The notes under the pieces were generated by a model, which saw only the letters and a program-made list of their open reading frames with translations, had not been told where the DNA came from and did no database searches. A stretch of 64,000 nt of DNA from Oscillospiraceae bacterium (lineage in GTDB: Bacteria > Bacillota > Clostridia > Oscillospirales > Oscillospiraceae): NCBI GenBank assembly GCA_015067615.1, contig SVMD01000003.1, positions 124,001 to 188,000 of the forward strand, written 5' to 3'. Position numbers and translations under genes: made by a program. This document shows positions 39,195 through 48,124 of this stretch, piece by piece; position 1 is the first letter of the stretch; each line of letters begins with the position of its first letter.

Positions 39195-40325
39195 TTATTT
39201 CAGAAGTTCCGCCGGAATCTCCGCGGCCATCCGTTCGTAGCCTGCCCGGCTGGGATGCAGGTGGTCGCCGGAATCGTATTCAGGCCTGAAGTGGTTGGGA
39301 TTCTCCGGGTCCCGCAGCACCGCGTCGAAGTCGATGCAGCCGTCGATCAGGTCCGTGGTGCGGATAAATTCGTTGTAGGCATGACGCATCTCCTGTCGGA
39401 AGGGGGCGTCGGTGCGCCAGCCGCCCATGGGAAGCAGGGTGCCCACATAGACCTTATAGCCCATCTCCCGGGCCTGGGAAATATAGTCCTTCAGTCCGTC
39501 GATCAGCTCCTCCACTGTGGGCAGGTCGCTCATGGGCCGGAAAACATTCTTCTCCTCCCCCACCGGGTGGATAATATCGTTGATACCCTGCTGGATGATG
39601 ACCGTATCGGCACCGTCGGTGGGCACCTCGTGGGCAAAGCGGTACTCGCCGGAGAGACCGTAGCTTTCATAGGTCAGGCAGCTGTACTGCCGCAGGATCC
39701 GGGAACCGGAGGTGGCCCGGCGGATGACGGCGGTTTTGGCGTAGCCCTCCTTAAAGCACCGCAGGGCCAGGCAGTCAGGCCAGTCCTGGGCGGTGATGGA
39801 GTCGCCGTAGCAGACCAGGCAGCGGTTTTCTTTATCCGTCAGCACGGAAACATTGCTCAAGAAGTAAAACAGGTGGGTCTTCCGGGAGGTTTCCAGGTCG
39901 ATGCTCGGATCCTCCGTCCGGTCGCCGTTGGCATACAGGCCCTCGGACAGGGGGCCCTGGGCATAGACCACGCTGCGCATAAGGGTGAAATTGGCAAAGT
40001 AGAAGCTGACCTGAATGATCTCCCCGGCCCGCAGGGGGATCTCCAGGGGATCGCTGACCACATTTTCTCCCGCCAGGATGGTCACATGCCGGTTCCCCTC
40101 GAAGGTCACGGGATAGAACTTACCCCCGTAAAACACCGTGGTCCGGGTGAAGTTCACCGGTTCTGTGCCGCAGTAGTTGTCAAAGGTCAGCCGGACTCCG
40201 GTACCGGAGAAGGGTATGTGAATGGGATAACGGATGGTGATATTCCGGGCATAGCGCTCGGGGCGGTTCTCCGCCACGGAAACGGCGTTACCCCAGACGC
40301 TGACCCAGCGCTGATTCTGGTTCAT
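39195..40325 (-). CDS. SGNH/GDSL-family hydrolase
   Basis: A 376-residue esterase-type protein with no signal peptide. The GDS block is CYGDSITAQD (residues about 178), the Gly/Asn blocks follow as VIIQQGINDI, and the catalytic Asp/His pair is in SGDHLHPSRAGYE near the C-terminus. Residues 1-165 form an extra beta-rich domain often seen before SGNH domains that act on carbohydrate esters. A deacetylase acting on sugars is a reasonable guess. RBS AAGAGAGG. It follows nudC by 15 bases. Confidence 0.88.
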   Translation of the reverse strand: MNQNQRWVSVWGNAVSVAENRPERYARNITIRYPIHIPFSGTGVRLTFDNYCGTEPVNFTRTTVFYGGKFYPVTFEGNRHVTILAGENVVSDPLEIPLRAGEIIQVSFYFANFTLMRSVVYAQGPLSEGLYANGDRTEDPSIDLETSRKTHLFYFLSNVSVLTDKENRCLVCYGDSITAQDWPDCLALRCFKEGYAKTAVIRRATSGSRILRQYSCLTYESYGLSGEYRFAHEVPTDGADTVIIQQGINDIIHPVGEEKNVFRPMSDLPTVEELIDGLKDYISQAREMGYKVYVGTLLPMGGWRTDAPFRQEMRHAYNEFIRTTDLIDGCIDFDAVLRDPENPNHFRPEYDSGDHLHPSRAGYERMAAEIPAELLK

Positions 40326-40340
40326 ATGAAAAACCTCTCT

Positions 40341-41189
40341 TTATTTCGGTTCTTTTCCTTCGCTGAAAATGCGGATCATCTCCCGGGTGAGGCTGTAGCT
40401 GTCGTCCCCGATGGGCAGGGAATCCCGGTAATGCCACTGGGCCAGGGACAGCTCGTTTTCGTCCATATGGATCTCATCGGAGCCCTCCAGGTCGCAGTAG
40501 AAACCCATCAGGATATTGCCGTCAATGCCCCAAGGCTGGCTTTTGTAAAAGCGGATATTTTTGACCCGGAGGCCAACCTCCTCCATGACCTCCCGCTGGA
40601 CCGTCTGTTCCATTGTCTCGCCGATCTCCGTAAATCCAGCGATGAGGGCATAGTTGGTGTAGCCCCGGCCGGCGTACTTGGTCAGCACGATCCGGTCTCC
40701 GTCGGTAACGCCTACGATCACCGCCGGATTGATCCGGGGGAAGATCAACTGTCCGCAGTTGGGGCAGCGCATCATCCGTTCCTTTTCATCGTGGACAGTC
40801 TTCTCGCCGCAGCGGCCGCAAAATATACTGCTTTCGTACCATTTGTACAGGTGCCAGCCGGTCATGGCGGCGTAGCAGAAGGTATTGCCCGCTCTGTAGC
40901 GCAGCTGCCGGGCGGGAATGTACTCCCAGCCCGCCGGACACGCACCTGCCCGGCCCAGCCACAGGTAGTAGTTTCTTTCATGGAGCCGGAAGGCGTACTG
41001 AAGGCCCTGTTCATACCAGCGTTCCCAGCTGTCATGGATATCCTTCACAGCAGGCAGCGCCAGGGCATCATTCTTAAGGTTTCTGACCAGAATGGCCCCG
41101 TCCCGGACGCAGATCACGAAATCCTCCGGCTGCGGCGGCGCAGGCCGATATTCATTTTCCAGCCGCCCGAAGGCCAGATCCTGGAGCAT
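40341..41189 (-). CDS. nudC: NADH pyrophosphatase / NUDIX hydrolase NudC
   Basis: A 282-residue NudC-type hydrolase that cleaves NADH or NAD+ to nicotinamide mononucleotide and AMP. It has the N-terminal domain, a four-cysteine zinc ribbon (CGRCGEKT...MRCPNCGQ, about 132-155), the NUDIX box GFTEIGETMEQTVQREVMEE, and the family's SQPW motif (YKSQPWGIDGN). ATG 41189 has GGGGAGAAAACC upstream and is preferred over 41309, whose extra residues come from a repeat. A clean promoter lies at 41221-41249. Confidence 0.95.
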   Translation of the reverse strand: MLQDLAFGRLENEYRPAPPQPEDFVICVRDGAILVRNLKNDALALPAVKDIHDSWERWYEQGLQYAFRLHERNYYLWLGRAGACPAGWEYIPARQLRYRAGNTFCYAAMTGWHLYKWYESSIFCGRCGEKTVHDEKERMMRCPNCGQLIFPRINPAVIVGVTDGDRIVLTKYAGRGYTNYALIAGFTEIGETMEQTVQREVMEEVGLRVKNIRFYKSQPWGIDGNILMGFYCDLEGSDEIHMDENELSLAQWHYRDSLPIGDDSYSLTREMIRIFSEGKEPK

Positions 41190-41220
41190 GGTTTTCTCCC
41201 CTTTTCGGATTATTTTATAT

Positions 41221-41249
41221 AGTATATCATTCTTTTTTCGTGATGTAAA
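41221..41249 (-). promoter_or_regulatory. Promoter of nudC
   Basis: On the minus strand TTTACA (41244-41249), 17-base spacer, TATACT (41221-41226), 32 bases before the ATG. Confidence 0.85.
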
Positions 41250-41288
41250 CGGTAAATGCAACAATCCCACCCCATGGTGATGAGACGA

Positions 41289-41470
41289 TAAGTTATCGTT
41301 TATGCTCATTAAGCGCAGCAGGCGCCTTGCCTCTCCCTTTGGGAGAGGTGGCCCGGCGAAAAGCCGGGACGGAGAGGGTGCCGCATTGTCTTTTGCCCTC
41401 TCAGTCGCCGCAAAAGCGGCGCCAGCTCCCCCATAGGGGGAGCCAAGTTGCTAATGTAAATGATAATTTA
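41289..41470. repeat. Terminal-repeat element with two-armed hairpin core
   Basis: A 182-base element bounded by TAAGTTATCGTTTA and TAAATGATAATTTA. Arms contain CCTTGCCTCTCCCTTTGGGAGAGG...GGACGGAGAGGG and CCCTCTCAGTCGCCG...AGCTCCCCCATAGGGGGAGCC. It fills most of the nudC-plsC gap. Confidence 0.85.
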
Positions 41471-41484
41471 CCTATCCACGCGAA

Positions 41485-41510
41485 AAAGCAGCCGGTTTTC
41501 CGGCTGCTTT
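41485..41510 (-). terminator. Terminator after plsC-like gene
   Basis: An 11-bp stem AAAGCAGCCGG / CCGGCTGCTTT with a TTTT loop, just after the minus-strand stop codon; T-rich on the minus strand (CTTTTTCG). Confidence 0.85.
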
Positions 41511-41517
41511 CCTGCTT

Positions 41518-42228
41518 TTAAGTATTGGCGTCCAGCACTTCCTGGATCCGGGACTTGACCAGTTCGGCCACCTCCACGGTCTTCAGATCCTTGTACTCTT
41601 CGTAGGGAATGGGCTTTAAGTAATGCATCTGGACGGACACCGGCTTGCTGCCCTTCTGGTCCAGCACCTTGTAGCAGTCGATGAAGCACAGGGGCACGAT
41701 GGGGCACTTGGCTTTCATGGCCGCCCGGAAACTGCCGCCGTGGAACTCGCCCATGACATTGCCGTTCTTGCTCCGGGTACCCTCGGGGAAGATCAGGTAG
41801 TTGCGGCCCTTCATAACCTCCTCGGTGACGCCCCTGATCACCGTTAAGCTCTGGCGCGCATCCTCCCGGTCCATGGCAAAGGAATGGGTGCATTCCCGGA
41901 TCTGCTTGAGCATGGGCACATCTGCCAGCTCCTTCTTCAGCACCGCTGCCAGAGGCCGCTCGCAGTCGGCGGCCAGGGCCACCACATCAAACATGCCCTG
42001 GTGGTTGCCGTACATAACAAAGCCATCCTGGGCGGGCAGGTTCTCCTTGCCGTAGACCTGCAGGTCCACATTGCCCGCCTTCACGGCGTAGCCCAGGATC
42101 TTGTGGATATGGTTCCACTTCTCCTGCTCGGGATATTCATCGGTGTGCTTTGCGTAATGCCACAGCTTCGAAAACAGGCCGGGGACACGGAAAATATTGC
42201 GCAGCACCATCAGTGCGATTCGATTCAT
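41518..42228 (-). CDS. plsC: 1-acyl-sn-glycerol-3-phosphate acyltransferase (PlsC family)
   Basis: A 236-residue membrane-bound acyltransferase that should acylate lysophosphatidic acid in phospholipid synthesis. The catalytic NHQGMFD (HxxxxD box) is at residues about 74-80, the substrate motif FPEGTRSKNG near 150-160, and VPLCFIDCY further on. Length is normal. RBS AGGAGGCTATACC. It is divergent from the PAP2-like gene, another lipid-type enzyme. Confidence 0.94.
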   Translation of the reverse strand: MNRIALMVLRNIFRVPGLFSKLWHYAKHTDEYPEQEKWNHIHKILGYAVKAGNVDLQVYGKENLPAQDGFVMYGNHQGMFDVVALAADCERPLAAVLKKELADVPMLKQIRECTHSFAMDREDARQSLTVIRGVTEEVMKGRNYLIFPEGTRSKNGNVMGEFHGGSFRAAMKAKCPIVPLCFIDCYKVLDQKGSKPVSVQMHYLKPIPYEEYKDLKTVEVAELVKSRIQEVLDANT

Positions 42229-42323
42229 GGTATAGCCTCCTGAATTCAGGTAAAATTAATGATGTTTGTGTATTATAGCATATTTTTGCCCTTTTGAAAA
42301 GGGCAATGGAAAAGAAAACCTGC

Positions 42324-42351
42324 TTGACGGACATGATACAATAAATATAAA
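42324..42351 (+). promoter_or_regulatory. Promoter of divergent PAP2 gene
   Basis: TTGACG (42324-42329), 16-base spacer, TATAAA (42346-42351), 26 bases before the ATG. Confidence 0.75.
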
Positions 42352-42376
42352 GGACTGAGCGAAAGGAGATTTCTCT

Positions 42377-42838
42377 ATGGACTGGTTTTACGAGCTGATC
42401 CGCAATCCCTTCCTGATCACCGCCTTCTCCTCCTGGTTTCTGGCCCAGATCATCAAGGTGATCCTGAATTTTGCCATCAACAAAAAGATCAGCATTGAGA
42501 GACTCTTCGGCGACGGCGGTATGCCCAGCGGCCACAGCGCCACGGTCACCTCCCTTGCCACCCTGGCAGGCCTGATGTACGGCTTTGACTCTTTCCAGTT
42601 CGCCATCGCCTGCATTCTGGCGGTGATCATCTGCCACGATGCCATGGGCGTCCGACTGGAAACCGGCAAGCAGGCCATCGCCATCAACGAGATCCTCCGC
42701 TCCTTCCAGAACAAGACCTGGGACCAGCTTCCGGAGGCTACCTTCAAGGAGCTGGTGGGCCACACGCCCAGCCAGGTGGCCATGGGCATGCTGCTGGGCT
42801 TCCTGAACGCCATATTTATGTTTGATTATGTTGTCTGA
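42377..42838 (+). CDS. Divergent PAP2 family (DUF212) membrane protein
   Basis: A 153-residue protein of the divergent PAP2/DUF212 family with about four TM segments. GDGGMPSGHSATVTSLATLAG (residues about 45-65) is the conserved SGHS box, and HDAMGVRLETGKQA and GHTPSQVAMGMLLG complete the pattern. It is likely a phosphatase acting on a lipid phosphate; the substrate is unknown. RBS AAAGGAGATTTCT. It lies convergent to the zinc-ribbon protein gene. Confidence 0.93.
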   Translation: MDWFYELIRNPFLITAFSSWFLAQIIKVILNFAINKKISIERLFGDGGMPSGHSATVTSLATLAGLMYGFDSFQFAIACILAVIICHDAMGVRLETGKQAIAINEILRSFQNKTWDQLPEATFKELVGHTPSQVAMGMLLGFLNAIFMFDYVV

Positions 42839-42876
42839 TGAACACGGCAGTCCGGGAAGGGCTGCCGCGTTTTTCG

Positions 42877-43572
42877 TCAGATGAAGAATTTTTTCTCCAT
42901 TTTCTCCCGGGCCGGCTGGTTGATGGCCAGGAAGATCAGCATGCCGCCCAGGATCAGCAGCGCCGTCAGAGGATACAGCGACCAGCCGTAAAACCGGATG
43001 GGCTCAAAGGTGACGCACAGCAGAAATTCCATCAGGGGCATGAAGGCTCCCAGAGCCATCAGGGCGCCGCCGAAGATATACAGTCTGCCCCGGCGCAGAT
43101 ACCGCAGCAGCACCGTCACTGCCGCAAAGATCAGGCCCACGGCACCCACCACCGGGAAAGCGAAGGTCAAAAACCAGTCCCCCTCCAGCGCCCAGTTGAT
43201 ATACAGCAGGTATAGCCCCGCCGCGGTAAAATTCACCGGGCAGAACACCACCGGATTGGGCCGCCGGAACCACTGGGGCAGCACAAATACGATGTAGCCC
43301 AGGGCCAGGGCGCCCAGCACGAAGCCGGACCAGGTAACTCCCCGGTTCACCAGCAGGTCGCACTGGAAGCAGATGAGCATGGGGATCAGAAACAGGGCCG
43401 TCAGGATGATCTGGACACCCCGGGAGGAAACCTGGGGGGCGGGCAGCCGGTCCTCCGGGTACAGGGGTTCCCCCTGGGGCCGGGGGAGGTCCGGATGAAA
43501 CACCGCCGTGGCGCATAAGGGGCAGATTTTCTCAGAATCCCTCAGCCTCACGCCGCAATTGACACAATACAT
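42877..43572 (-). CDS. Zinc-ribbon polytopic membrane protein (DUF6320-like)
   Basis: A 231-residue protein with an N-terminal zinc ribbon (CVNCGVRL...CPLCATAVF, residues 3-24) followed by about six TM segments. I associate the pattern with the DUF6320 group, found beside alpha/beta hydrolase and alcohol-acetyltransferase-like proteins, as here. It sits 12 bases after the fusion hydrolase gene and is probably its membrane partner. The reaction is unknown. RBS AGGAGAAAGACT. Confidence 0.75.
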   Translation of the reverse strand: MYCVNCGVRLRDSEKICPLCATAVFHPDLPRPQGEPLYPEDRLPAPQVSSRGVQIILTALFLIPMLICFQCDLLVNRGVTWSGFVLGALALGYIVFVLPQWFRRPNPVVFCPVNFTAAGLYLLYINWALEGDWFLTFAFPVVGAVGLIFAAVTVLLRYLRRGRLYIFGGALMALGAFMPLMEFLLCVTFEPIRFYGWSLYPLTALLILGGMLIFLAINQPAREKMEKKFFI

Positions 43573-43584
43573 AGTCTTTCTCCT

Positions 43585-45741
43585 TTACATTCCGTTGCTT
43601 TCCGCCGTCACCGGGATCCCCAGATCCCGCAGGACGCAGTACAGGGCATATTCCAGCTCCGATTCCCGGATATTCCGGATCAGATTCAGATACAGGGTGT
43701 TCCCCCAGGAGATCACACCGCAGTTGTAGGGGGCCGTGTTCTGCACGCCCAGAATGAAGTCCAGCCGCTGCACATAGGGAGCCATGGCTTCCGGCAGCTT
43801 CACCGCCCCCAGGTTGGACAGGCTCAGGCTGGATTTCTGTTCGCCCACGGCGGAAAACACCGCCTTCATCACGGGATTTTTCAGAAACAGGGGGATGGCC
43901 TTGATGACCGGATTGGTTTCCGAACCCACATTGGTACTGATCAGGGCCCGCATTTTCTTGGGGGTCACCTCCGCGCCCATGTGGTGGTGGACCAGCTTGC
44001 AGATTTCCGGGAAGCTGTAGTCTCCCAGCCGGGGGTCCATCTCCGGGGTGGAATAGAGGACAAAATTGCGCAGTGTTTTGCTTGCGAACATGGGCCGCAG
44101 ATTCACCGGGATCAGCACCTTCACGCACTTATGGCGGCTGCGCTGGGGCACCTTCCGGCTCTGGATGTTCTGAATGGCCAGCATCATGGCGGCGCAGAGA
44201 TAGGTGGTCAGGGTCACCCCCTGCTCCTTCGCCTTTTTCAGCAGCACATCCACCGGCAGCTGCAAACAGGTCACATGGTGGAAGCCATCGGGCTCCGCTG
44301 TTCCCAGGAGCCGGTATGCATCGGTTCCCTTCCGGCTGGCCGGGACAGCCCCGGCGTGCTTCAAAAAGCTGTCCTCCGTTTCCTCCGCCGTGGGCTCCTC
44401 CAGCCGGCCCAGTACACCCTGCTCTGCCGGGATCCGCAGGCCGTATTTCTGCTGCAGGTACTCCGCCACCAGGGTTTTCAGGAAAATCAGCGCCCCGTTG
44501 CCGTCGGTCAGGGAATGGAACATCTCCACGGCGATGCGTTTTCCATAGACGATCACCCGGAAGGCGCACTGCCGGGTCTCCGCTTTCGACATCCGTGTCA
44601 GGGGGTAGCTGTGCTCGGCGCGGATGGCCGGGGCCCGGTCCAATTGCTCTAAATAGTACCAGAAAAAGCCCCGCCGCAGCCGCACCGCCATGGAGGGAAA
44701 CCGCCGCACCGTCACATCCAGGGCCGATTGCAGCACCGCTTCGTCCACATCCTCCGTCAGGGTCATGGAGACCCGGAACACATTGCTCCAGTTCTGGTTC
44801 CGGGCCGCGGGATAAATCTTGGCCGCGTTGTCCAGGGGCACCCAGCGAAGCTTGTTTTCCGGGGACAGGTGCCGGTTCAGAAACCGGTTGATCCGGTCAA
44901 AATCCGGCTCGTCCTCCTGTAAACCATAGAGGAGGTAAGCGTGCCACCGGTCCTGTTTGGCGATCAGGGTGCTGCCGCAGCCGGAGCGCAGGAGCTTTTG
45001 GTGGAGGTCCCTGGCGTCCGAGAACATCAGCTCCTCCTCCGCCCCGAAGATCAGGCTGGGAGGCAGGCCCTCCAAATCACCAAACAGCGGCGACGCCAGA
45101 GGATCTGCCGGGTCCGCGCCGTAACACTTGGCGTAAAACCTTAACTGCTGCAGGCTCATGGAGGGGTCATCGGTGTTTTCCCGGTAGGATTCCCCGGACA
45201 TGCTCAGGTCCGTCCAGGGGGAGAGGGCAATGACGGACCCCGGCTGGGGCAGCCCCAGCTCCTTTAATTTCAGGCACAGGCTGTAGCACAGGCCGCCCCC
45301 GGCACTCTCGCCGCAGAGGGCGATATGCTCTGGCCCATAGCCCTTGCTCAGCAGATACCGGTAGCTCTCCACCGCGTCCTCCAGTGCTGCCGGGAAAGGA
45401 TGCTCCGGGGCCAGCCGGTAGGCGGGGCAGAACACCCGGACACCGAACCGCACCGCCAGCACAGCTCCGAAGGCCTTGGCGTATTCCAGATCCCCGCAGG
45501 CGTAGCCGCCCCCGTGGAGATACAGCACCACGCCCTCCCGGCGCTGGTCCCGGGGCAGCAGCCAGGCGCTGCTGAAACGGTCAAAGGGATGCTCCCGGGT
45601 CAGGATCTGGCGGCGGTATTTATTTTCGATTAGCTCCCCCAGACGGTTTTGTCCCCGGCGGATGGTTTCCAGGGACGCGCTTTTCATCAGGGGTTGCAGC
45701 AGCTGGATCCGGCTGCGGACGGTTCTGGCAGACAGGGCCAT
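43585..45741 (-). CDS. Fusion of alpha/beta hydrolase and condensation/alcohol-acetyltransferase-like domain
   Basis: A 718-residue two-domain protein. Residues 1-300 are an alpha/beta hydrolase of the acetyl-esterase type: LYLHGGGYACGD oxyanion box, nucleophile Ser in LCGESAGGGL, late catalytic region RWHAYLLYG. Residues about 310-718 resemble condensation-type acyltransferases (alcohol acetyltransferase/WES-like), with the active-site motif FHSLTDGNGALIF, equivalent to HxxxDG, and a C-terminal LSLSNLGAVKLPE. Joining a deacylase to a transferase suggests a combined acyl-transfer step. RBS AAAGGAAG. Downstream is its putative membrane partner. Confidence 0.85.
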   Translation of the reverse strand: MALSARTVRSRIQLLQPLMKSASLETIRRGQNRLGELIENKYRRQILTREHPFDRFSSAWLLPRDQRREGVVLYLHGGGYACGDLEYAKAFGAVLAVRFGVRVFCPAYRLAPEHPFPAALEDAVESYRYLLSKGYGPEHIALCGESAGGGLCYSLCLKLKELGLPQPGSVIALSPWTDLSMSGESYRENTDDPSMSLQQLRFYAKCYGADPADPLASPLFGDLEGLPPSLIFGAEEELMFSDARDLHQKLLRSGCGSTLIAKQDRWHAYLLYGLQEDEPDFDRINRFLNRHLSPENKLRWVPLDNAAKIYPAARNQNWSNVFRVSMTLTEDVDEAVLQSALDVTVRRFPSMAVRLRRGFFWYYLEQLDRAPAIRAEHSYPLTRMSKAETRQCAFRVIVYGKRIAVEMFHSLTDGNGALIFLKTLVAEYLQQKYGLRIPAEQGVLGRLEEPTAEETEDSFLKHAGAVPASRKGTDAYRLLGTAEPDGFHHVTCLQLPVDVLLKKAKEQGVTLTTYLCAAMMLAIQNIQSRKVPQRSRHKCVKVLIPVNLRPMFASKTLRNFVLYSTPEMDPRLGDYSFPEICKLVHHHMGAEVTPKKMRALISTNVGSETNPVIKAIPLFLKNPVMKAVFSAVGEQKSSLSLSNLGAVKLPEAMAPYVQRLDFILGVQNTAPYNCGVISWGNTLYLNLIRNIRESELEYALYCVLRDLGIPVTAESNGM

Positions 45742-46014
45742 AGCAAAAACTTCCTTTTCTCAGATTGCCTGTATCCTATCATGATTCCCCGATTTTCCGC
45801 AACCTACCCCCCATTTTGCTTCTCTACTGCCAGTAGAATGGTCCAAAATCGATTCTTCCTCCGGGGGAATTTTGCAATTTACCCGGTTTTTTGCAGCCAA
45901 TTTTACTTTTTTTCCTGTTTTTACAACATACAAACAGTTTGTTCATATTTAGTTCACATTTCCCCCTCATAGTATGACTTAAATATAAATTATTGCGTTT
46001 CAGGAGGATCCCTC

Positions 46015-46860
46015 ATGATTCGAATTATTACCGACTCCGCCGCGGACCTGTCCCCTGCGGAATATGAACAGCTGAATATCACCTGCATCCCCCTGACGGT
46101 CATGTTTGGAGAAGCGGAATATCAGGAAAATGTGAATCTGGGCAAGGATCAGTTCTACGATCTGCTGCTAAACTCCGGCCATCCCCCCAAGACTGCCCAG
46201 CCCAGCCCCCAGCTCCTGATGGACCTGTTTGAGGAGGCCCACGCCGCCGGGGACAGCGCCATTTACATCACCCTCTCCTCCGCCCTCAGCGGCACCTACC
46301 AGAATGCCGTGATGACGAAGAACCTGCTGGGCTATGATAACTGCCATGTGGTGGACAGCCTCAACGCCACCGGCGGCCAGCGTCTGCTGGTCCAGTACGC
46401 CGCCCGGCTCCGGGACGAGGGCAAGACCGTGGAAGAGATCATCGCCGGGGTGGAGGATATCCGGGGCCGGATCACCCTCTATGCCTGCATTGACACCCTG
46501 GAATACCTCTACAAGGGCGGCCGCATCTCCCAGACCGTGTACAAGTTGGGAACTCTCGCCAACATCAAGCCCATCATCACCGTGGAGCGGGACGGCGGCA
46601 TCGGCATCCCCGCCAAGGCCATGGGCATGCGCAAGGGCATCGACCACCAGTGCAAGCAGGTGGCCCAGATCCCCGTGGACCCGGACCATCCCTTCTATGT
46701 CATGTACACCAACAAGCCCTCCGTCGCCCGGGACCTGGCAAAGAAGCTGGAATCCATCGGCATCCAGGTGGACGAAGCACACACCATCCAGGTGGGCGCC
46801 GGTATCGGCTCCCACATCGGCCCTGACGCCTGTGGCCTGGTCTACGTAGCCGCAAAATAA
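46015..46860 (+). CDS. DegV family fatty-acid-binding protein
   Basis: A 281-residue DegV protein, likely a fatty-acid-binding subunit that presents exogenous fatty acids to fatty acid kinase. Family features: IITDSAADLSPAEYEQ at the N-terminus, ITLSSALSGTYQNA, the lipid-contact segment YLYKGGRISQT, and the C-terminal GAGIGSHIGPDACGLVY. Length is typical. RBS CAGGAGGATCCCTC. It stands alone and ends at a strong terminator. Confidence 0.95.
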   Translation: MIRIITDSAADLSPAEYEQLNITCIPLTVMFGEAEYQENVNLGKDQFYDLLLNSGHPPKTAQPSPQLLMDLFEEAHAAGDSAIYITLSSALSGTYQNAVMTKNLLGYDNCHVVDSLNATGGQRLLVQYAARLRDEGKTVEEIIAGVEDIRGRITLYACIDTLEYLYKGGRISQTVYKLGTLANIKPIITVERDGGIGIPAKAMGMRKGIDHQCKQVAQIPVDPDHPFYVMYTNKPSVARDLAKKLESIGIQVDEAHTIQVGAGIGSHIGPDACGLVYVAAK

Positions 46861-46868
46861 CGATATAG

Positions 46869-46897
46869 AAAAAAGCCCTCCCGAAGGAGGGCTTTTT
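46869..46897. terminator. Terminator between degV and anti-sigma gene
   Basis: A 12-bp stem AAAAAGCCCTCC / GGAGGGCTTTTT with a CGAA loop, nine bases after the degV stop and 13 bases from the end of the convergent anti-sigma gene. It probably serves both. Confidence 0.9.
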
Positions 46898-46909
46898 ATT
46901 TTGGCCATC

Positions 46910-48124
46910 TTAGCTGATCTCAAAGGGCTGCAGCAGCTCGTGGGATACGTAGGGGTCCTTGCAGCTGCAATTGATCAGCACCACTTTCCCATCCACCACG
47001 TCGATGCGCAGGGGGAATTCCAGGAAGGATTCGCCGTCTCTCATCAGGTCTGCGTCCAGCAGCACCATCCGGTCCGGCACGTTGCTGGGGCTGGCCAACT
47101 CCCGGATTCCGCCGGCTTCCAGCGTATAGCCCTGGGCATAGAGCTCTTCCAGCCCCTTCAGATACTTCTGCCGGCTGTAGTCGCTGTATTCCTCCAGGGT
47201 CATATCCGCCGCGTAGCCGTAGGTATCCTGGGTCCGACGGTACTGTTCCTCCGCATATTCATCCAGTGCATCCTTCACTTCCAGATACATGTTTTCCGGC
47301 ATCTGGTGGAACAGGCGGCCATAGTCCGCCAGGGTCTTTTCGCTGCGCTCCAGCACTTCCCAGAGGTAGTCCTGTAGCATAAACTCGCCCCAGGAGGTCT
47401 GCACCGGGTAGAAAAGGGCCGATTCATCAGGCAAAAACACATTATTGGACCGCCGCTCCCGGGTGATCCGGGTGGCGCTGCCATAGATGGTGGCCTTTTC
47501 CGCGTGATTTTCCACATAGTCGTTCCAGACATCCATGGGGATCACATCGCCCCAGCCGAAGATCAGCTCTTCCCAGATCAGAAAATCCGTATATTCCTTA
47601 TCCTCGTCAAAATTGTTCACCGTTCCGTCGATAAAGTACCAGGTCTCTCCGCCGATCTCCAGAGGCTGGAACTCGTAGGAATAGGAATCCCGGTCCAGGC
47701 TCAGGAAGTACAGGGTCCGGTCATAGGAACCGCGAAAATCGATCATCTCCGCCGCTTCTTCCAGCTCGCCCGCTTCCAGGTGATTGGCGAACTTCTTGGC
47801 GTAGTAGATGTCATCCCAGTTGGTAAAGGTCAGGCCCTGGCCGGTGGACTGGTTGTACAGCAGTACACACAGCACGATGATCGCCATAGCAGACAGCAGC
47901 ATGGTCAGCCGCATCCGCCACAGGGCCCGGGTGCCCCGCTTCTTTTCCTGCAGCGCCTCCGGGCTGGGCTCCGGCTGGGGCAGCTCCATTTCCGCTTCCA
48001 GCGCCTTCCGGCAGCTTTCACATGCTTTCATATGCGCTTCCACCGCCTTCCGGCTCTCCGGGGAGCAGACCTCGTCCATGTACAGGGGCAGAAGATCCTT
48101 CACAATCTCACAGCTCAGTTTCAT
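46910..48124 (-). CDS. Anti-sigma factor with zinc-finger domain
   Basis: A 404-residue membrane anti-sigma factor. Residues 1-40 are a zf-HC2-type zinc finger (EIVKDLLPLYMDEVCSPES...HMKACESCRKAL, the H-x3-C-x2-C pattern). One TM lies at about 80-100, then an extracytoplasmic sensor of about 300 residues of unknown family. It should hold the ECF sigma factor encoded just upstream until a cell-envelope signal arrives. The start is one of three in-frame ATGs (48124-48130); it overlaps the sigma gene's end by about 17-23 bases, so translation is coupled. Confidence 0.88.
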   Translation of the reverse strand: MKLSCEIVKDLLPLYMDEVCSPESRKAVEAHMKACESCRKALEAEMELPQPEPSPEALQEKKRGTRALWRMRLTMLLSAMAIIVLCVLLYNQSTGQGLTFTNWDDIYYAKKFANHLEAGELEEAAEMIDFRGSYDRTLYFLSLDRDSYSYEFQPLEIGGETWYFIDGTVNNFDEDKEYTDFLIWEELIFGWGDVIPMDVWNDYVENHAEKATIYGSATRITRERRSNNVFLPDESALFYPVQTSWGEFMLQDYLWEVLERSEKTLADYGRLFHQMPENMYLEVKDALDEYAEEQYRRTQDTYGYAADMTLEEYSDYSRQKYLKGLEELYAQGYTLEAGGIRELASPSNVPDRMVLLDADLMRDGESFLEFPLRIDVVDGKVVLINCSCKDPYVSHELLQPFEIS

